A DNA stretch of 8,050 nucleotides from Candidatus Desantisbacteria bacterium CG2_30_40_21 (GTDB lineage: Bacteria > UBA9089 > CG2-30-40-21). Below the pieces are notes generated by a model. The model did no database searches. It was not told the origin of the DNA and worked only from the letters and a program-made list of their open reading frames with translations. Position numbers and translations under genes: made by a program. Positions 6,706 to 8,050 of this stretch are shown here, piece after piece. The stretch is taken from positions 1 to 8,050 of the forward strand of contig MNYI01000024.1 in the NCBI GenBank assembly GCA_001873945.1, in the 5' to 3' direction. How positions within the stretch are numbered: the stretch's first letter is position 1; the number at the start of each line of letters is the position of its first letter.

Positions 6706-7716
6706 TTATTCCTTCATCTGCTCAGTATGCATTCGATAAACCTCTTCTTCATCTACAGCACAGACAACGAACCTCTCTCGCTCCTTTATCAAATCTGTAT
6801 TTAGTGGTTCTTCTAAGATATTACCCGATGAGTCAAACAATATTCTGATGGTTGGCCTGACAATTGCTTTTCTATTTATCTTGACCACCATCCCGATCTC
6901 TTCTGTATTAAGTTTTATCAGACTTCCAAGCGGATAGATAGAAACACTTTCCACAAAGGCTCTGACTGCATCAGCATAAAATTCATCATCTGCCTTAGAA
7001 ACAATCAATCGAACAGCATCATAGGGAAGAAACTTTTTTCGATATGGTCTATCTGTGGTTAAGGCATCATACACATCAGCAATGGCTGATATTCTGGCTA
7101 ATAATTCAATATTCTCTCCTGATATTCTATGAGGATACCCCTGACCATGCCATCGTTCGTGATGTTGACAAGCAATCTTTCTCGGCAATTCCCCTATTCG
7201 ACTATTTTCACTTAAAATTTGCTGACTATACAAGGTATGTTTCTTTATCTCTTCTATTTCTTTTTCATTTAATCTGCCTGACTTAAATAATATCTCATCT
7301 GACACCTTAATCTTACCCAGATCCTGCAACATTGCCCCAAAGGCAAGTTCTTCGAGAAGATCAGCAGAAAGTTGATGTCTTACCCCAATTAGCGTAGCAA
7401 TCATACACACATTCACAGAATGAGAGAAGGTATATTCATCATGACTCTTAATCTTAATCAGGTTCAGCATTGCATCCTGATTATCCATTATCTCCTCTAC
7501 CATATTTTTTATAAGCTTTTTTGTTTCTTTATCGTCAACAATTTTTCCCATCTTGACATTATTAATAGTAAAATGAATTATTTTCATTGCCTCTTTTTGT
7601 GTCTGGGAAGAAAGCATTGGTGGAACGCTTTCTAATGCCTCAGTTATAATATCTTTAGCAGAATTATCTCCTTTTTCATCCGGCATATCCTTAAAAAAAA
7701 CACCTCTTTTACCCAT
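6706..7716 (-). CDS. HD-GYP domain protein with altered HD motif
   Basis: A 336-residue soluble protein. Residues 1-85 are charged and helical with no recognised sensor or receiver domain. Residues about 92-230 form an HD-GYP domain, the class of cyclic di-GMP phosphodiesterases. Intact marks are H99 (TFSHSVNV), H160 (KKHTLYS), HHERWHGQGYP at 185-195, and ADVYDALTTDRPYR at 213-226. The residue that should be the His of the HD pair is Gln131 (GAMLQDLGKIK); codon CAG at 7326-7324. Loss of that metal ligand would be expected to weaken or abolish catalysis, so the protein may act as a c-di-GMP-binding or scaffold protein, unless this subfamily uses another ligand. Residues 260-320 resemble the C-terminal beta extension common after HD-GYP (YPLGSLIKLNTEEIGMVV). 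ATG 7716 has AGGAGGT at 7732-7726 with a 9-base spacer. It is probably the first gene of the minus-strand run. Confidence 0.93.
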   Translation of the reverse strand: MGKRGVFFKDMPDEKGDNSAKDIITEALESVPPMLSSQTQKEAMKIIHFTINNVKMGKIVDDKETKKLIKNMVEEIMDNQDAMLNLIKIKSHDEYTFSHSVNVCMIATLIGVRHQLSADLLEELAFGAMLQDLGKIKVSDEILFKSGRLNEKEIEEIKKHTLYSQQILSENSRIGELPRKIACQHHERWHGQGYPHRISGENIELLARISAIADVYDALTTDRPYRKKFLPYDAVRLIVSKADDEFYADAVRAFVESVSIYPLGSLIKLNTEEIGMVVKINRKAIVRPTIRILFDSSGNILEEPLNTDLIKERERFVVCAVDEEEVYRMHTEQMKE

Positions 7717-7725
7717 AATCTAATT

Positions 7726-7735
7726 ACCTCCTCCC
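7726..7735 (-). promoter_or_regulatory. HD-GYP gene ribosome binding site
   Basis: On the reverse strand GGGAGGAGGT lies 9 bases before the ATG at 7716. It supports that start over downstream Met codons. No convincing promoter is seen in the upstream stretch; the gap 7717-8050 holds repeats only. Confidence 0.65.
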
Positions 7736-7820
7736 AAGTAAGCATTTTTTACCTCATCATTTTTAACAGATTAGCTGCTGCATCCATCATCACTACTTTT
7801 CCTGTTTCCATCACATACCC

Positions 7821-7844
7821 CAGCAATTCTAATTATGACATTTT
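7821..7844. repeat. Third copy of the CAGCAATTCTNATTATG repeat end
   Basis: CAGCAATTCTAATTATGAC here matches the terminal repeat at 64-86 and, inverted, 238-260, with one change in the first 17 bases (A for C at position 11). No second, inverted end is visible nearby and the inner palindrome is absent, so this is a solo end or a decayed copy. Like the copy at 64, it lies upstream of a minus-strand gene in the same orientation. Confidence 0.6.
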
Positions 7845-7867
7845 TACCGCATAAACACATAACAACT

Positions 7868-8032
7868 CACCACGGAGACACAGAGGAAAATCGAAGGACA
7901 AATCTCTTATTTGAATGTGGCTGAATGCAGATTTTTGGAAATTTGAAGCATTATTCTGTGAATTTATAAAAATTTGCATTCCGTCAGCTTGTTTTTTTAA
8001 GTTATTCTCCGTGCCTCCGTGTCTCTGTGGTG
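7868..8032. repeat. Inverted repeat pair of CACGGAGACACAGAGG type
   Basis: Bases 7868-7886 and 8014-8032 are inverted copies (17 of 19 positions). Inside them a second imperfect inverted pair, GCTGAATGCAGATTTTT at 7920-7936 and the complement at 7968-7988 (four extra bases), gives another nested layout. No gene is seen; bases 7717-8050 contain only this, the solo repeat at 7821 and the HD-GYP ribosome site. Confidence 0.6.
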
Positions 8033-8050
8033 AATCTGAAAATCCATAAT

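Noticed and set aside
6624..6719. Open reverse frame through the HD-GYP/DedA gap (ITESGFSNLTLDAEIGEK...)
   Set aside because: It has no start codon before the DedA start and overlaps the HD-GYP end and the DedA ribosome site; probably chance.
7840..7870. Promoter for the HD-GYP gene using CATAAT in the repeat
   Set aside because: No acceptable -35 hexamer at 16-18 bases upstream; kept only as a question in the findings.

Overview
The window reads as chromosomal DNA of a bacterium of moderate, slightly AT-rich composition. It has Shine-Dalgarno-led genes, good sigma70-type promoters and a bacterial MutS. The genes are ordinary in family. The long intergenic gaps are not: each carries inverted pairs of short-period CACAGAG/CACAAAG-type repeats or palindromic elements. 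I cannot place the organism from the sequence alone. Such repeat-rich intergenic DNA is something I associate with uncultivated candidate-phylum or planctomycete-like genomes, but that is a weak inference.

Layout. Bases 1-41 (minus) hold the first codons of a MinD/ParA-like P-loop ATPase starting at TTG. Bases 42-652 have no gene and consist almost wholly of two adjacent nested inverted-repeat structures, 64-260 and 261-612, the second containing a 164-bp structured element at 389-552. Bases 653-1267 (minus) encode a DJ-1/PfpI-family protein with a lipoprotein-type signal peptide and a second, strongly ribosome-bound internal start. A compact divergent promoter region (1304-1393) separates it from mutS (1431-4043, plus), a full-length mismatch-repair ATPase. 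Bases 4044-4376, between convergent genes, hold CACAAAG/CTTTGTG repeats.

From 7716 down to 4377, four minus-strand genes run in one direction: an HD-GYP-type signalling protein, a DedA-family membrane protein, a PHP-domain metal-dependent phosphoesterase, and a multi-span membrane protein of the lysylphosphatidylglycerol-synthase transmembrane/flippase-like family. DedA and PHP overlap by 7 bases and are probably translationally coupled. The flippase-like gene starts about 50 bases after the PHP stop. The DedA-PHP-flippase set suggests a membrane lipid or lipid-carrier function, but no substrate can be read from the sequence. Bases 7717-8050 are gene-free and hold a third copy of the terminal repeat from 64-260 plus another inverted repeat pair.

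The observations most worth checking are: the HD-GYP protein has Gln in place of the His of its HD motif (QD, residues 131-132); the PfpI gene may make both a lipoprotein and a cytoplasmic form; the nested inverted-repeat elements at 64-612 look like non-autonomous mobile elements or structured RNAs; and one repeat copy lies just upstream of each of two minus-strand genes. I found no convincing new multi-gene system.
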